Shown here one piece after another: positions 1 through 9,406 of a DNA stretch of 64,000 bases. How positions within the stretch are numbered: position 1 is the first letter of the stretch; each line of letters begins with the position of its first letter. Below the pieces are notes generated by a model that was not told the DNA's origin, made no database searches, and saw nothing but the letters and a program-made list of their open reading frames with translations. Source of the stretch: Acidobacteriota bacterium (GTDB taxonomy: Bacteria; Acidobacteriota; Thermoanaerobaculia; Multivoradales; Multivoraceae); contig JAPPCR010000006.1 of assembly GCA_028875725.1 (NCBI GenBank), positions 999,786-1,063,785 on the forward strand. The letters are read 5' to 3'. The position numbers and the translations under genes were made by a program.

Positions 1-2
1 CG

Positions 3-1121
3 TGCCTCCTCGCCGGTCTCGCGCTCAAGTTCCGTTGGCGTCATTGGTACGCCCGGCACAAGCGGACCACCGTCGATCGAATCCTCGGTGTACGGCCGAA
101 TCTGGTCATCTCGACCTGTTTCCAGGCCGCATGGGAGAAGCTCTTCAAGTACATGGACATCGAACCGCGCCTGTTGGAGCCGTCAGTCGGGAGCTTCGTC
201 CTTGACCCGGAGCGTGTTCGAGAGGCGATGGACGACCGGACGATCGGCGTCGTGTGCATCATGGGCAATCACTACGGTGGGCAGTACGACCCTGTCCACG
301 TGGTGGACAGGGTCGTGGAGGAGGTGAACCGGGAGCGCGGTTTCCGCGTCGGCATCCACGTCGATGCCGCTTCCGGAGGCTTCGTGGCTCCGTTCCAGGA
401 TGGCCTTCCGCCATGGGACTTCCGGCTGAAGAACGTTCTGTCGATCTCTGCAAGCGGCCACAAGTACGGGGAGTCCTGCTGCGGCACCGGCTGGGTCGTC
501 TGGCGCGAGCGAAGCGACCTGAGCGAGCACGTGGGAATCTCAGTGACGTACCTGGGCGGCAAGGCGCATTCGTACGCCCTGAACTTCTCGCGGCCGGCGA
601 GCGGTGTCTATGACCAGTACTACAAGCTGATCCACTTCGGCCGGGAGGGTTACGAGCGCGTCACGAAGAACATGATGGAGAACGCCAGGTTCATCCGCGA
701 CGGGCTGAAGTCGATGACCTGCAACGGGATGCCGCGGTTCCTGCTTCTCGACGATGGCGACGAGCGTTGCCTGCCGGTGGTCAGCGCGATGTTGAATCCG
801 GATTGCGGGTTGGACTATGACGCGACCGATCTCCAGCACGCGGTCTCCCAACATCATTGGTACGTCGGCAGCTACCCGATGGGGTACGGCCATCCGGTAA
901 CTGGTGAGCAGTTGCCGCTGTTCCACGACGCCGACCCGGAACAGTCGATGTTCCGGGTTGTCGTCAAGAGCAATCTCACCCGCAATCTGGCCGGACATCT
1001 CCTCGAGTCCTTGGAGCACGCGCTGGAGACGCTCGACACGGTCAGCGCTTCAGGGACACGGAGCTTCGAGTGGCACAGGCTGCGCCACAAGGATCAGCGT
1101 CGCTTCACTGATCACTGCTGA
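3..1121 (+). CDS. gadB: Glutamate decarboxylase, PLP-dependent (5' end missing)
   Basis: Converts L-glutamate to GABA and CO2 in the cytoplasm, using pyridoxal phosphate. The reading frame is open from base 3, and the visible 372 residues are the C-terminal four fifths of a family usually near 460 residues. The N-terminal segment is cut by the window edge. The PLP-binding region is clear: HVDAASGGF contributes the cofactor-binding Asp, and SASGHKYG carries the Schiff-base lysine (codon 462-464). Upstream residues such as PNLVISTCFQAAWEK match group II decarboxylases before any ATG, so the ATG at 153 is internal. The gene converges on the carboxylase gene with 24 bases between the stops. No GABA antiporter is visible, so its role in acid resistance is not shown here. 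Confidence 0.9.
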   Translation, partial: CLLAGLALKFRWRHWYARHKRTTVDRILGVRPNLVISTCFQAAWEKLFKYMDIEPRLLEPSVGSFVLDPERVREAMDDRTIGVVCIMGNHYGGQYDPVHVVDRVVEEVNRERGFRVGIHVDAASGGFVAPFQDGLPPWDFRLKNVLSISASGHKYGESCCGTGWVVWRERSDLSEHVGISVTYLGGKAHSYALNFSRPASGVYDQYYKLIHFGREGYERVTKNMMENARFIRDGLKSMTCNGMPRFLLLDDGDERCLPVVSAMLNPDCGLDYDATDLQHAVSQHHWYVGSYPMGYGHPVTGEQLPLFHDADPEQSMFRVVVKSNLTRNLAGHLLESLEHALETLDTVSASGTRSFEWHRLRHKDQRRFTDHC

Positions 1122-1145
1122 GGCGTCACACCGGGAGCGCGGTGC

Positions 1146-2705
1146 TCAGGGCCGGTAAGTGAAGGCCTGGCGGCCGACCGGCACGGACTCCGCGACCAGG
1201 TTGGCCCAGCGGCAGAGGATCGGCCGCGTGTCCCGCGGGTCGATGATCTCCTCGATCTCGAAGTACTCGGCCGAGCGGAACGGCGAGCGGACGCGGTTCA
1301 GGCGCTCCTTGATCCGGGCCAAGTGGGCGTCGTAGTCCTCCGCTTCGGCGAGTTCCGCCTTGTAGGCGACCTCGATGCCGCCTTCGATCGGCAGCGAGCC
1401 CCAGTCGCCTGAGGGCCAGGCGTAGCGAAAATGGTGGCTGCCCGGTTTGTGGTTGGCGCCGCCGGCGACGCCGAAGGCCTTTCGGATCACCACGCAGCAG
1501 AAGGGCGTCGTGCACTGTCCCAGCGCCGCCAGGACCTGGGAGCCGAAACGGATCGTGGCTGTGTGTTCGGATTCGCGGCCGATCAGGAAGCCCGGACAGT
1601 CCTCGAGGTGGAGCAGCGGCAGGTGGAAGGTCGATGCCAGGTCGATCAGCCGGGACAGCTTGCGGCAGGAGTCAGCGTCCCAGCCGCCGCCGTAGACGTT
1701 CACGTCCTCGGCGAAGATCGCGATCGGCCAGCCGTCCAGGCGCGCCAGACCGGTGATGATGGACCGGCCCCAGTCGCGGCCGATCTCGAAGAAGGAGCCG
1801 CGGTCCACTATCCGGCCGAGCAGTTCGCGCATCCGGTAGGTGCGCTTCGGGTCGCGCGGCACGAAGTCGAGCAGTTCCGGGTCGCGGCGCTCCGGGTCGT
1901 CGCCGCGCTCCGATTCGGGAAGCCGCGGCGGCAGTTGATCGACGTTGGTCGGCAGGTAGGAGAGGAACCGGCGGGCGCGGTCGAACGCCTCGACCTCGGT
2001 GTCCACCGCGTCGTCGATCGCTCCGTTCGCGGTGTGGATGCGGGCGTGTCCGAGTTCTTCCTTGGGCACTGTGCCGCCGCCGGCCCATTCGACCAGTGCC
2101 GGGCCGGCGATCATCATCTGGGCCGTGTCGCGGACGATGACCGAGTAGTGGGCGGTGCAGACCCGGGCGGCCCCGATGCCGGCGACCGAGCCGAGCGCCA
2201 GGGACACGGATGGGGCGACCGCCAGGTGCCGCACGACGACTTCCCAGCTTCGAAGCTCGGGTATGTAGGTGCGGCCCGCCATCTCGATCGTCTTGACCGA
2301 GCCGCCGCCCCCCATGCCGTCGACCAGGCGCACGTGGGGGAGCTTCATCTCGAGCGCGAGACCTTCCGACCGCGTCCGTTTGGCGGGGATCGAGGCGTCG
2401 GCCGAACCGCCGCGCACCGTGAAGTCGTCGCCGGAGACGATGGCCGGACGGCCGTCGATCTCCCCGACGCCGAAGACGAAGTTCGAAGGCCGGAAGGACA
2501 CGAGTTCGCCGTCCTTCGTGTACTCCGCACGGCCGGCGATCTCGCCGATCTCGTGGAAGCTGCCGGCGTCGATCATCGCGTCGATGCGCTCGCGGACGGT
2601 CAGCTTGCCGAAGTGATGCTGGCGCTCGACCTTGTCCGTGCCCCCCATCTCCCGCGCCAGTTCACGGCGACGCTTCAGTTCATCGATCTCGGAACGCCAG
2701 CTCAC
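1146..2705 (-). CDS. Acyl-CoA carboxylase, carboxyltransferase (beta) subunit
   Basis: A 519-residue carboxyltransferase of the propionyl-/methylcrotonyl-CoA carboxylase beta type. It transfers CO2 from biotin to an acyl-CoA. It has the two crotonase-like halves of the family: an N-terminal half with KLTVRERIDAMIDAGSF and a glycine-rich GMGGGGSVK stretch, and a C-terminal half with NVYGGGWDADSCRK and AFGVAGGANH. The start is GTG at 2705, preceded by GAGGAG. That ribosome site overlaps the stop of lpxD, so the two genes are probably translationally coupled. No biotin carboxylase or biotin carrier subunit lies in the window, so the exact substrate cannot be set. Length is typical. Confidence 0.88.
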   Translation of the reverse strand: MSWRSEIDELKRRRELAREMGGTDKVERQHHFGKLTVRERIDAMIDAGSFHEIGEIAGRAEYTKDGELVSFRPSNFVFGVGEIDGRPAIVSGDDFTVRGGSADASIPAKRTRSEGLALEMKLPHVRLVDGMGGGGSVKTIEMAGRTYIPELRSWEVVVRHLAVAPSVSLALGSVAGIGAARVCTAHYSVIVRDTAQMMIAGPALVEWAGGGTVPKEELGHARIHTANGAIDDAVDTEVEAFDRARRFLSYLPTNVDQLPPRLPESERGDDPERRDPELLDFVPRDPKRTYRMRELLGRIVDRGSFFEIGRDWGRSIITGLARLDGWPIAIFAEDVNVYGGGWDADSCRKLSRLIDLASTFHLPLLHLEDCPGFLIGRESEHTATIRFGSQVLAALGQCTTPFCCVVIRKAFGVAGGANHKPGSHHFRYAWPSGDWGSLPIEGGIEVAYKAELAEAEDYDAHLARIKERLNRVRSPFRSAEYFEIEEIIDPRDTRPILCRWANLVAESVPVGRQAFTYRP

Positions 2706-2715
2706 GTCGTTCTCC

Positions 2716-3765
2716 TCACTCCGTTTCGCTCCGGCGTTCCATCCGTCGCAGCAGCGCCCGCAGGTCGCGCTCCATCTGCGGAAGGCGGTTCAGCACCGCC
2801 TCGATGCGCAACTGCCGCGACTTCGGTCGGGCCGGATCGCCGTACAGGACGGCGCCGGCCGGCACGTCGCGGTAGCTGATCGTGTTGCCGCCGAGCATCG
2901 CGCCGTCGCCGACCACCACACCGTCCGCGGCGCCGGCGCCTCCGGCCAGGACGACGCCGTCGCCGAGCCTGGCGCCGCCCGCCGTCTTGGCCAGGGGCAG
3001 GATCAGGCAGTGCTCGCCGACGATCGTGTTGTGGGCGATGTGGACCAGATCGCCGAGCTTGGAGCCGCGGCCGATCACCGTCGCGTCGAGCGCCGCCCGG
3101 TCGATCGTGACCTGGGAGCCGATCTCGACGTCGTCGCCGATCTTCACCGTGCCGACCTGCGGGATCTTGAGGTGCCTGCCGTCGCGCTGGAGGTAGCCGT
3201 AGCCGTCGCAGCCGATGACCGTGCCGCCGTGGACGACGACGCGGTCGCCGATCGTCACGTCCTCCATGACGACCACCCCGGGAAACAGGACGCAGTCGCT
3301 GCCGACCTGGCTCCGTGGTCCGACGTAGGCGTTCGCGTGGACCACGCTGCGGTCGCCGACTACGGCACGGTCGCGAACGGTGACGCCGGCGCCTATGGAC
3401 ACGTCGGCGCCGAGGGTGGCGCTTTCGGCAACGACGGCGGACGGATGAACGCCCGTGTCTTCCCGCCTGCGTTCCCGGTCGATGTGCCGAAGGACGACAA
3501 CGAAGGCGGCGAACGGATCCTCGACTGCTATCTGGTGGGCAGCCAAACGGGTCGTTGCCGCCGGCACGACCAGCGCGCCGGCAAGGGTGTTCGTGGCGTT
3601 CAGCGTCCGTTCGTCCTTGGCGAAGGACAGTTGGTCCGGCCGGGCCCGCTCAAGGGAAGCGATCGAGCGGCACACGAAGTCGCCGTCGCCATGCAGCGCG
3701 GATGGGACGTCCGCGTCGGCGAGCAGGCCGCGCACCTCGTCGAGCGTCTTCTCCAGTCGTGGCAT
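2716..3765 (-). CDS. lpxD: UDP-3-O-acylglucosamine N-acyltransferase
   Basis: Third step of lipid A synthesis: adds an N-linked 3-hydroxyacyl chain to UDP-3-O-acylglucosamine in the cytoplasm. The 349 residues give an N-terminal uridine-binding domain, then a long left-handed beta helix of hexapeptide repeats from about residue 100 (HPSAVVAESATLGADVSIG onward), and a C-terminal helix. The VHIAHNTIVG segment carries the expected catalytic histidine. It lies 24 bases after the amidohydrolase gene and 10 bases before the carboxylase gene, and is not beside lpxA, lpxB or fabZ. This implies an outer membrane with lipid A. The ribosome site for ATG 3765 is weak. Confidence 0.9.
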   Translation of the reverse strand: MPRLEKTLDEVRGLLADADVPSALHGDGDFVCRSIASLERARPDQLSFAKDERTLNATNTLAGALVVPAATTRLAAHQIAVEDPFAAFVVVLRHIDRERRREDTGVHPSAVVAESATLGADVSIGAGVTVRDRAVVGDRSVVHANAYVGPRSQVGSDCVLFPGVVVMEDVTIGDRVVVHGGTVIGCDGYGYLQRDGRHLKIPQVGTVKIGDDVEIGSQVTIDRAALDATVIGRGSKLGDLVHIAHNTIVGEHCLILPLAKTAGGARLGDGVVLAGGAGAADGVVVGDGAMLGGNTISYRDVPAGAVLYGDPARPKSRQLRIEAVLNRLPQMERDLRALLRRMERRSETE

Positions 3766-3789
3766 GGGACGCCCGGACGGAGCTCCGGT

Positions 3790-4788
3790 TCAGGAGTCGA
3801 GGCGGTAGACGCTGCGGGCCGTGTCGCGGAAGAGGGCCGCCTTCTCGTCGTCGGAGAAGTCCGCCACGATGCGCTGGAAGGAGTTCCAGAGCAGCGTGTA
3901 GGCGCCGCCGGCGCGGTCGACCGGGAAGTTCGACTCGAACATGCAGCGGTCGACTCCGAAGCGGTCGATGCAGTGGAGGTAGTAGGGGCGGTGGGCCTCC
4001 GCGGTCTCCGCGGACGACGGCGGTGTCTCCTGCTTGTGCCAGCCGAAACCGCAGATCTTCATCGGCAGCCCGCCGAGCTTGACGACGACGTTCTCGCAGC
4101 GGGCGAGCCCGGTGATCGACTTGCGCCAGGCCGCCTCGACCTCGCGGCGGCGGTCGCGGTAGGGCCCGATGCCGAGAGGCCCGCCGACGTGGTCCAGGAT
4201 GATCCGGGTGTCCGGGAAGGCGTGGGCGAGATCGGTCAGTTCATCGATCTGCGGGTGGTAGAGCCAGGCGTCGAAACTCAGGTCGAGTGGCCCCAGGCAG
4301 GCGAATCCGCTCCGGAAGTCCGAGCGCAGCAGCATGCTCGGCGGCGGTTTGGAGTGGGACACCCGGATGTCCGGGCTGGGGTCGTAGGCGGCGGAATGGC
4401 GGATGCCTCGGAAGCGGCCGCCGCCGGCCTCGATGTGGGCTTCGAGAACCGCCTTGGCGCCATCGCCCAGGAGCATGTTCGCGTGGCTGACGATGCCGGC
4501 GATCGAAGCGCCCGCGCCGTCGCTTCGTTTGGCGACTTCCAGCACGAAGTCCGTCTCGCCGACGACCCGCATCTCTTCGGGGCCTTCCTCCCGGTAGCCG
4601 GAAGCGCACTCGACGAAGACGGTCGAGGTCACGTTGTGGCCGGTCCCGGTGTCGCCGTGGAGTTCCGCCAGCATGTACCGCGATTCCGGGTAGTCCCAGA
4701 GATGGTGGTGGGGGTCGCAGATCTCCTGATCCGGGTCGATCGGCTCTTCCCGGGTGCGGGCCAGCCAGGCCGCTTCCTGTTCGTTCAT
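3790..4788 (-). CDS. Amidohydrolase 2 family metal-dependent hydrolase
   Basis: A 332-residue TIM-barrel hydrolase of the amidohydrolase-2 (lactonase/decarboxylase-like) family. Visible signs are the N-terminal metal-binding ICDPHHHLWDYPES, a mid-protein RGIRHSAAYDP, and a C-terminal CIDRFGVDRCMFESNFPVDR that holds the conserved metal-site region. An upstream in-frame codon at 4836 would add 16 residues. ATG 4788 is preferred because AGGAG stands nine bases before it and the protein then starts directly before the barrel. Substrate is unknown; relatives act on small lactones or aromatic carboxylates. Confidence 0.8.
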   Translation of the reverse strand: MNEQEAAWLARTREEPIDPDQEICDPHHHLWDYPESRYMLAELHGDTGTGHNVTSTVFVECASGYREEGPEEMRVVGETDFVLEVAKRSDGAGASIAGIVSHANMLLGDGAKAVLEAHIEAGGGRFRGIRHSAAYDPSPDIRVSHSKPPPSMLLRSDFRSGFACLGPLDLSFDAWLYHPQIDELTDLAHAFPDTRIILDHVGGPLGIGPYRDRRREVEAAWRKSITGLARCENVVVKLGGLPMKICGFGWHKQETPPSSAETAEAHRPYYLHCIDRFGVDRCMFESNFPVDRAGGAYTLLWNSFQRIVADFSDDEKAALFRDTARSVYRLDS

Positions 4789-4852
4789 GCGTGTGACTCC
4801 TACATTCACGAAGACGGGAGGTGTTCCATGGGCCATCCAGCGGTGGCGGGTG

Positions 4853-5617
4853 TCAGGAGTTGTCCTTGCGGGTCCTGATCTCGCCGAAGACCTCGGCGTT
4901 CGTGGCGCCGGCCATGCCGAGCTGCGCGCGGATGCCCGCGTCGTCGGGTCGCAGGAAGGGGTTGGTCCTCTTTTCGACCCCCAGGTTCGAGGGCACGGTC
5001 GGCTTGCCGTTCCGCCGGAGCTCCTCGATTTCGGCGACCCGGTCCATCAGTTCGTCATTGTCGGGATCGACGGTGACGGCGAAGTGGGCGTTGGAGAGTG
5101 TGTACTCGTGGCCGCAGTGGACGATCGCGTCGTCCGGCAGGGCGCGCAGCTTGGCGAGCGACTCCCACATCTGTTCCATCGTGCCCTCGAACACGCGGCC
5201 GCAGCCCAGGGCGAACAGCGTGTCGGCGCAGAAGAGCGCCCTCTCGTCCTCGAACCAGTACGTGATGTGCCCCGTCGTGTGACCGGGCGTGTCGAACACC
5301 TGCGCTTCGGCTTCGCCGAGCTGGAAACGGTCACCCTCGCGCACCAGGAGGTCGAGGCCCGGAATGCGGTGCTGGTCGGCGGCGGGCCCGACGACCTGGC
5401 ATCCGTACTTCTCCTTCAGAGCGGGCACCGCGGCGATGTGGTCCATGTGGTGGTGGGTGATGACGATCCAGTCGATGCCGAAGCCGCTGGCGGAGAGCGC
5501 CGCTTCGATCGGCCCGGTTTCAGGCGGATCGACGACCGCCGTCTTGCCGCTCCCCGTGTCGTGGAGCACGTAGGAGTAGTTGTCGCTCAGGACGGGGATC
5601 GTCTGAATCTCGAGCAC
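4853..5617 (-). CDS. gloB: Hydroxyacylglutathione hydrolase (glyoxalase II)
   Basis: Hydrolyses S-D-lactoylglutathione to D-lactate and glutathione in methylglyoxal detoxification. The 254 residues match the usual length. The metallo-beta-lactamase metal motif ITHHHMDH is present, followed by DTPGHTTGH, CADTLF and a C-terminal HCGHEYT, all expected for the dinuclear site and the glyoxalase II C-terminal domain. The open frame extends far upstream into the next gene, but the protein proper starts at GTG 5617 with GGAG just before it. No glyoxalase I gene is visible in the window. Confidence 0.9.
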   Translation of the reverse strand: MLEIQTIPVLSDNYSYVLHDTGSGKTAVVDPPETGPIEAALSASGFGIDWIVITHHHMDHIAAVPALKEKYGCQVVGPAADQHRIPGLDLLVREGDRFQLGEAEAQVFDTPGHTTGHITYWFEDERALFCADTLFALGCGRVFEGTMEQMWESLAKLRALPDDAIVHCGHEYTLSNAHFAVTVDPDNDELMDRVAEIEELRRNGKPTVPSNLGVEKRTNPFLRPDDAGIRAQLGMAGATNAEVFGEIRTRKDNS

Positions 5618-5682
5618 GGGGTTCTCCGGCGGAGGGTTGGACGCTTCGGAGTGCGTCGGAGACTGCGGGAAGGCGGACGGGA

Positions 5683-6918
5683 CTATATCCGCCGCTCCCG
5701 CAGCACTGCCTGGTTCAGTTCTACGCCGAGACCGGGGCCGTCCGGCACTGCGATCGAACCGTTCTCGAAGCGTTCCGGTGGCAGGACCAGGTCGCCGCGC
5801 CAGGCTGCTTCGCCCCACTGCATCTCGAGGATCTCGAAGTTCGGCAGGCCGGCGCAGAGCTGGGCGGAGGCGGCGGTGGCGACGGGGCCGCTCGGGTTGT
5901 GAGGCGAGACAGCGATCCCGTCGAGTTCGGCGACGGCGGCGATCTTGCGGGCTTCGAGGAGACCGCCGCAGTGCTTGACGTCGGGCATGATCACGTCGAC
6001 CGCCTGCTCCCGGCACAGGGGGGCGAAGCCCTCGATCCCGAACAGGAACTCGCCGCCGGCCATGCGCTGTTTGATGGCGCGCTCGATTGCCTTCGTCGCG
6101 GCGACATCAGTGGGGGCGACCGGTTCCTCGTACCAGGCGAGGTGTTGGGGTTCGAGCCGGCGGGCGACATCGACGGCAAGGTCGACGTCGAAGAAGCTGT
6201 GGCAGTCGATCAGGATGTCGATCTCCACCCCGACCGCCTCGCGGATCGCCTCGACGCAGGCCACACCCAGGTCGGCGGCCACGGCGACCTCGGACCCGGG
6301 CGCGTCGAGCGCGGGGAAGCCGTCGAACGGAGCGGCCTTGATCGCGGTGAAACCGTCCTCGACCGCCGCGCGGGCGTTGGCCGCGAAGCCATCGGGCGTA
6401 CGTTCCCGGGTGGCGCGGTTGATGTTTGCGTAGGCCGGCAGGCGGTCGCGGAGGCTGCCTCCGGTCAACCGGTGAACGGGCGCGTCGACCGCCTTGCCGA
6501 CCAGGTCCCAGAGCGCCTGTTCGATCACGGAGAAAGCGGTCGCCTCGGAGATCCCGCCGGCTGCTGCCCGTTCGCGTCCGGCTGCGCGGTAGGCCTCGAT
6601 GTCGAACGGCGAGCGGCCGCGAGCCGCCTCGAAGGCTCGCCCGAGCGCCGGCAGCTCGTACCGTCGACCCAGGGAGCACTCGCCGAGGCCGACTAGGCCG
6701 AGGTTCGTCTTGAGATGAACGAACATCCAGACCGTCCGCTCCGTTACCCGGACAGAGGTCAGTTCCAGTTCCTCGATCCGCAGTTTCCCTTCGGCCGCGC
6801 CGCTGGGCTGGATGCCGAGGGCCGGTGAGACGGCCAGGGGCAGGAAGGCAGCGCCGCCGGCGGCCGCCATCGCCTGCCGGCGCGTGACCGGTGCCGTCGT
6901 TGTCCGCGCCCTCTTCAT
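5683..6918 (-). CDS. Enolase-superfamily (mandelate racemase/muconate lactonizing-like) enzyme, exported
   Basis: An enolase-superfamily acid-sugar dehydratase or racemase type of about 411 residues. The N-terminus carries a twin-arginine-like signal (VTRRQAMAAAGGAAFLPLAV), so it is probably exported, which is uncommon for this family. Metal ligands look intact: the Asp in DILIDCHS, the Glu in WYEEPV and the Glu in MAGGEFLFG. The C-terminal barrel has PDVKHCGG and a histidine in SPHNPSGP. The lysine region (TAIKAAPFD) is present but not a clear KxK, so the base chemistry is uncertain. ATG 6918 was chosen over TTG 6939, which lacks a better ribosome site. Confidence 0.8.
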   Translation of the reverse strand: MKRARTTTAPVTRRQAMAAAGGAAFLPLAVSPALGIQPSGAAEGKLRIEELELTSVRVTERTVWMFVHLKTNLGLVGLGECSLGRRYELPALGRAFEAARGRSPFDIEAYRAAGRERAAAGGISEATAFSVIEQALWDLVGKAVDAPVHRLTGGSLRDRLPAYANINRATRERTPDGFAANARAAVEDGFTAIKAAPFDGFPALDAPGSEVAVAADLGVACVEAIREAVGVEIDILIDCHSFFDVDLAVDVARRLEPQHLAWYEEPVAPTDVAATKAIERAIKQRMAGGEFLFGIEGFAPLCREQAVDVIMPDVKHCGGLLEARKIAAVAELDGIAVSPHNPSGPVATAASAQLCAGLPNFEILEMQWGEAAWRGDLVLPPERFENGSIAVPDGPGLGVELNQAVLRERRI

Positions 6919-7008
6919 CGACGCGGGCAACGGTAACAACAGGCCTCGGTTCCGCGTGCGCCGGGCTGTTGCCGGCCGGGCGTTCGTGGAAGGGACGAAC
7001 GGCCGCTC

Positions 7009-9297
7009 CTACCAGTTGTAGCTCAGCGAAGCGACCACGTTCCGGCCGGGACTCGAGTAGAGCAGCAGTCGCGGGTCGTTCGCCTGCCTGCCGCGCACAT
7101 GCCATGACTCGAAGTACGCCTCATCCGTGGCGTTGAGCACGCCGATGCGCAGCTTCATGTCGGCGGGCAGAGCGAAGAAAGCGACCAGATCGACGACTTC
7201 GTAGCCCTCCGGGACGTGCTCGCTGTCTGCGACCTTTTCCGGGTCGCGGTCGTCGACCAGCCGTACCGAGCCGTCGAGGCCCCACCTGGCCGAACTGGAC
7301 AGGTATCGCAATCCCAGGACGCCCTCGTTGGGTGCGACGGAGGCCAGCGGCACTGAAGTCCCGCCGGTTACGTCGTGGCCGTCGATGCGTGCATAGGCGG
7401 CACGGAGCAGGACGTTGTCGCCCAGGCGCGATTCGAGTCGGAACTCGACGCCGTCGATCTCGACCTCGGTCAGGTTCACGTTCTGGAACTCGACCACTCT
7501 GAGTTGCCGGTTGAACCCGACGTTCTGGAACTCGATGAAGTCGTCGTAGCGGTTCTGGAACCCGTTGACGCTCCAGCTCGTGCCGCCGGCGCTCCAGCGC
7601 AAGCCGACCTCGAAGTTGTCGCTGATCTCGGGCTGGAGCGCGGGGTTGGCGATCGTCTGATAGCCGCCGGCCAGGTTCGTGAACCCGGTGTTGATCGAAC
7701 TGTAGGGCGGCGCCCGGAAGCCGGCCGCGTACTGGGCGGTCAGCGTCGTCGTGCGGTGGAGTTCGATCGCGGCTCCCAGTTTCGGTGAAACGGCGTCCTC
7801 GTCCAGGCTGGCCGCAGGCAGGCCGCCGGCGGCGATGTAGACCGTGTCGGTCGGGTCGGCGTCGACGACGAAGCGGTCGTAGCGGACGCCGGGGATCAGG
7901 GTGACCCGGTTCCAGCGGAGTTCGGCCTGGGTGTAGGCGCCGGTCTCTTCCGTTTCGGTCTGCGGGAAGTACTTGCTCGGAAAGACGAGCCGGGTGCGCA
8001 CGGGCCTGCCGGAGAGATCGTGCGCGACCCGATCGCGCAGCATGTCGAACTCATCGATCAGGAAGCTGCCGCCGAAGTAGATCGCGCTGCTGAAGGAGTC
8101 GGCGGTTCCCGTCTCGACGAGGCCGTTCATGTCGGCGCCGAAGGTCTTCTGTTCGAACCATAGATCGCCGTTGCGATTGCTCTCGATCGGCGGGCCGAAG
8201 CTTGCGGTCAGCCGGTGTTCGGCGACGTTCTGGGCCGTGTCCACGTTCTGGGCGTTGAACCGCCAACTCCACTGGTCGACGGCGCCGCGACTTCTCACTA
8301 GCTGCTCGAGCGAAGCGCGGTTGCGATCCTGGGTGTCGTCCGCCAGCACCTCGAGGTTCGTGATCGTGAACGGGCCGAGCCGGCTGGTGCCGAGGGCGGA
8401 GAAGACCTCCGTCTCCGCGTCGGTTGAGTTCAGCTCGAAGACCGCGCGGATGGTGTTGCTGGCGGAGATGTCGTAGGCCGCCTTGCCGAGCGCCTGCAGC
8501 CGCTCCCGTTCCTGCGGGTTCGGGCGGTCCCTGTCCATGGCGGTTCCGCCGGTCTGCCCCGCGTTGTCCAGTTCGCTGCCGTTGCCCGAACTGACGAACA
8601 GGGACGCGCGTCCGGCGTCGCCGCCGCCCGCCAGGGCCAGGTTCAGGTTCGAGTCGTTGCTGCGCCCGTCGAATCCCGCCTTCAGGCCGACGTGGCGATT
8701 GCCACCGCCGAGGTAGTCGGAGGGGTTCTTCGTGATCAGCGAGATCACGCCACCGACCGCGTCGCTGCCGTAGAGCGCCGACCCGGCGCTGCGGACGATC
8801 TCGGCCGATTTCAGCGTGTCGATGTCGATCGCCTGCTGATGGACGTTGAAGGGGCCGAAGTCGAACTGCTCCGCGCCCGGTACGCCGTCGACCTGGGTCA
8901 GGACCCGGTTGCCGCCGATGCCGCGGATGTTGAACCCGTTGAGGCCAAGCCGGGTGTTGTCTCCTTCCACGTAGACGCCGGGTTCGTACTTGACGAGGTC
9001 CGCGATGTCCTCGAAGAGCTGATCCTCGATGTCCTCTTCCGTGACGATCGAGACGTTTCCGGGCGTGTCCCGCAGGGAGCTGGGAACGTGATCGGCAGTG
9101 ACGGTGACTTCGTCGAGGAAGGTCCCCTCGCCGGTTGCGGGCTCCCCGGCTTCCTGCCCTTCCTCGGCCGAAGAAGAAGCAGTTTCCTGGCTCAGGAGCG
9201 GTGTGGCGTTCGCCAGGATGCAGGCCAGGCCGAGAGCGACCAGGGCGGAACGCCACGGGCCGGCGAAACGTTGACGCCTGGGGGATGAAACGGACAT
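7009..9297 (-). CDS. TonB-dependent outer-membrane receptor
   Basis: A 762-residue receptor that imports an unknown ligand across the outer membrane with TonB energy. It has a signal peptide (ALVALGLACILANATPLLSQ), a TonB-box-like DEVTVTA, a plug domain with SIVTEEDIED, GFNIRGIGGNRV and SAEIVRSAGSALYGSDAVGG, and a long beta barrel ending in an aromatic residue (SYNW), as porin-like barrels do. ATG 9297 was chosen because GGAGG lies eight bases upstream and the signal peptide follows; the open frame itself extends another 70 codons. It follows the kelch/PQQ gene and the PQQ dehydrogenase cluster, so a metal or sugar ligand is possible, but the sequence does not show it. Confidence 0.92.
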   Translation of the reverse strand: MSVSSPRRQRFAGPWRSALVALGLACILANATPLLSQETASSSAEEGQEAGEPATGEGTFLDEVTVTADHVPSSLRDTPGNVSIVTEEDIEDQLFEDIADLVKYEPGVYVEGDNTRLGLNGFNIRGIGGNRVLTQVDGVPGAEQFDFGPFNVHQQAIDIDTLKSAEIVRSAGSALYGSDAVGGVISLITKNPSDYLGGGNRHVGLKAGFDGRSNDSNLNLALAGGGDAGRASLFVSSGNGSELDNAGQTGGTAMDRDRPNPQERERLQALGKAAYDISASNTIRAVFELNSTDAETEVFSALGTSRLGPFTITNLEVLADDTQDRNRASLEQLVRSRGAVDQWSWRFNAQNVDTAQNVAEHRLTASFGPPIESNRNGDLWFEQKTFGADMNGLVETGTADSFSSAIYFGGSFLIDEFDMLRDRVAHDLSGRPVRTRLVFPSKYFPQTETEETGAYTQAELRWNRVTLIPGVRYDRFVVDADPTDTVYIAAGGLPAASLDEDAVSPKLGAAIELHRTTTLTAQYAAGFRAPPYSSINTGFTNLAGGYQTIANPALQPEISDNFEVGLRWSAGGTSWSVNGFQNRYDDFIEFQNVGFNRQLRVVEFQNVNLTEVEIDGVEFRLESRLGDNVLLRAAYARIDGHDVTGGTSVPLASVAPNEGVLGLRYLSSSARWGLDGSVRLVDDRDPEKVADSEHVPEGYEVVDLVAFFALPADMKLRIGVLNATDEAYFESWHVRGRQANDPRLLLYSSPGRNVVASLSYNW

Positions 9298-9348
9298 AGG
9301 ATCGACCTCCGAGCTTCTGGCGGTCTCGTGCCGCCGGTTGTTAGGGGT

Positions 9349-9394
9349 GGGCGCTTCACCGCTTCGCTTCCACGGCTGTCGCGGTGCAGCGCCC
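9349..9394 (-). terminator. Hairpin between kelch/PQQ gene and TonB receptor gene
   Basis: Arms 9349-9362 and 9381-9394 pair over 14 bases with one mismatch, around an 18-base loop. It begins 12 bases after the stop of the kelch gene on the minus strand and precedes the receptor gene. No clear U run follows on the minus strand, so it may be a 3' stabiliser or attenuating stem rather than a full terminator. Confidence 0.45.
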
Positions 9395-9406
9395 TTGTTT
9401 CCATGG

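Noticed and set aside
1431..2879. 482-codon plus-strand frame over the carboxylase gene
   Set aside because: Entirely antisense to a well-supported carboxyltransferase; its composition is what a reversed high-GC gene gives, with no domain.
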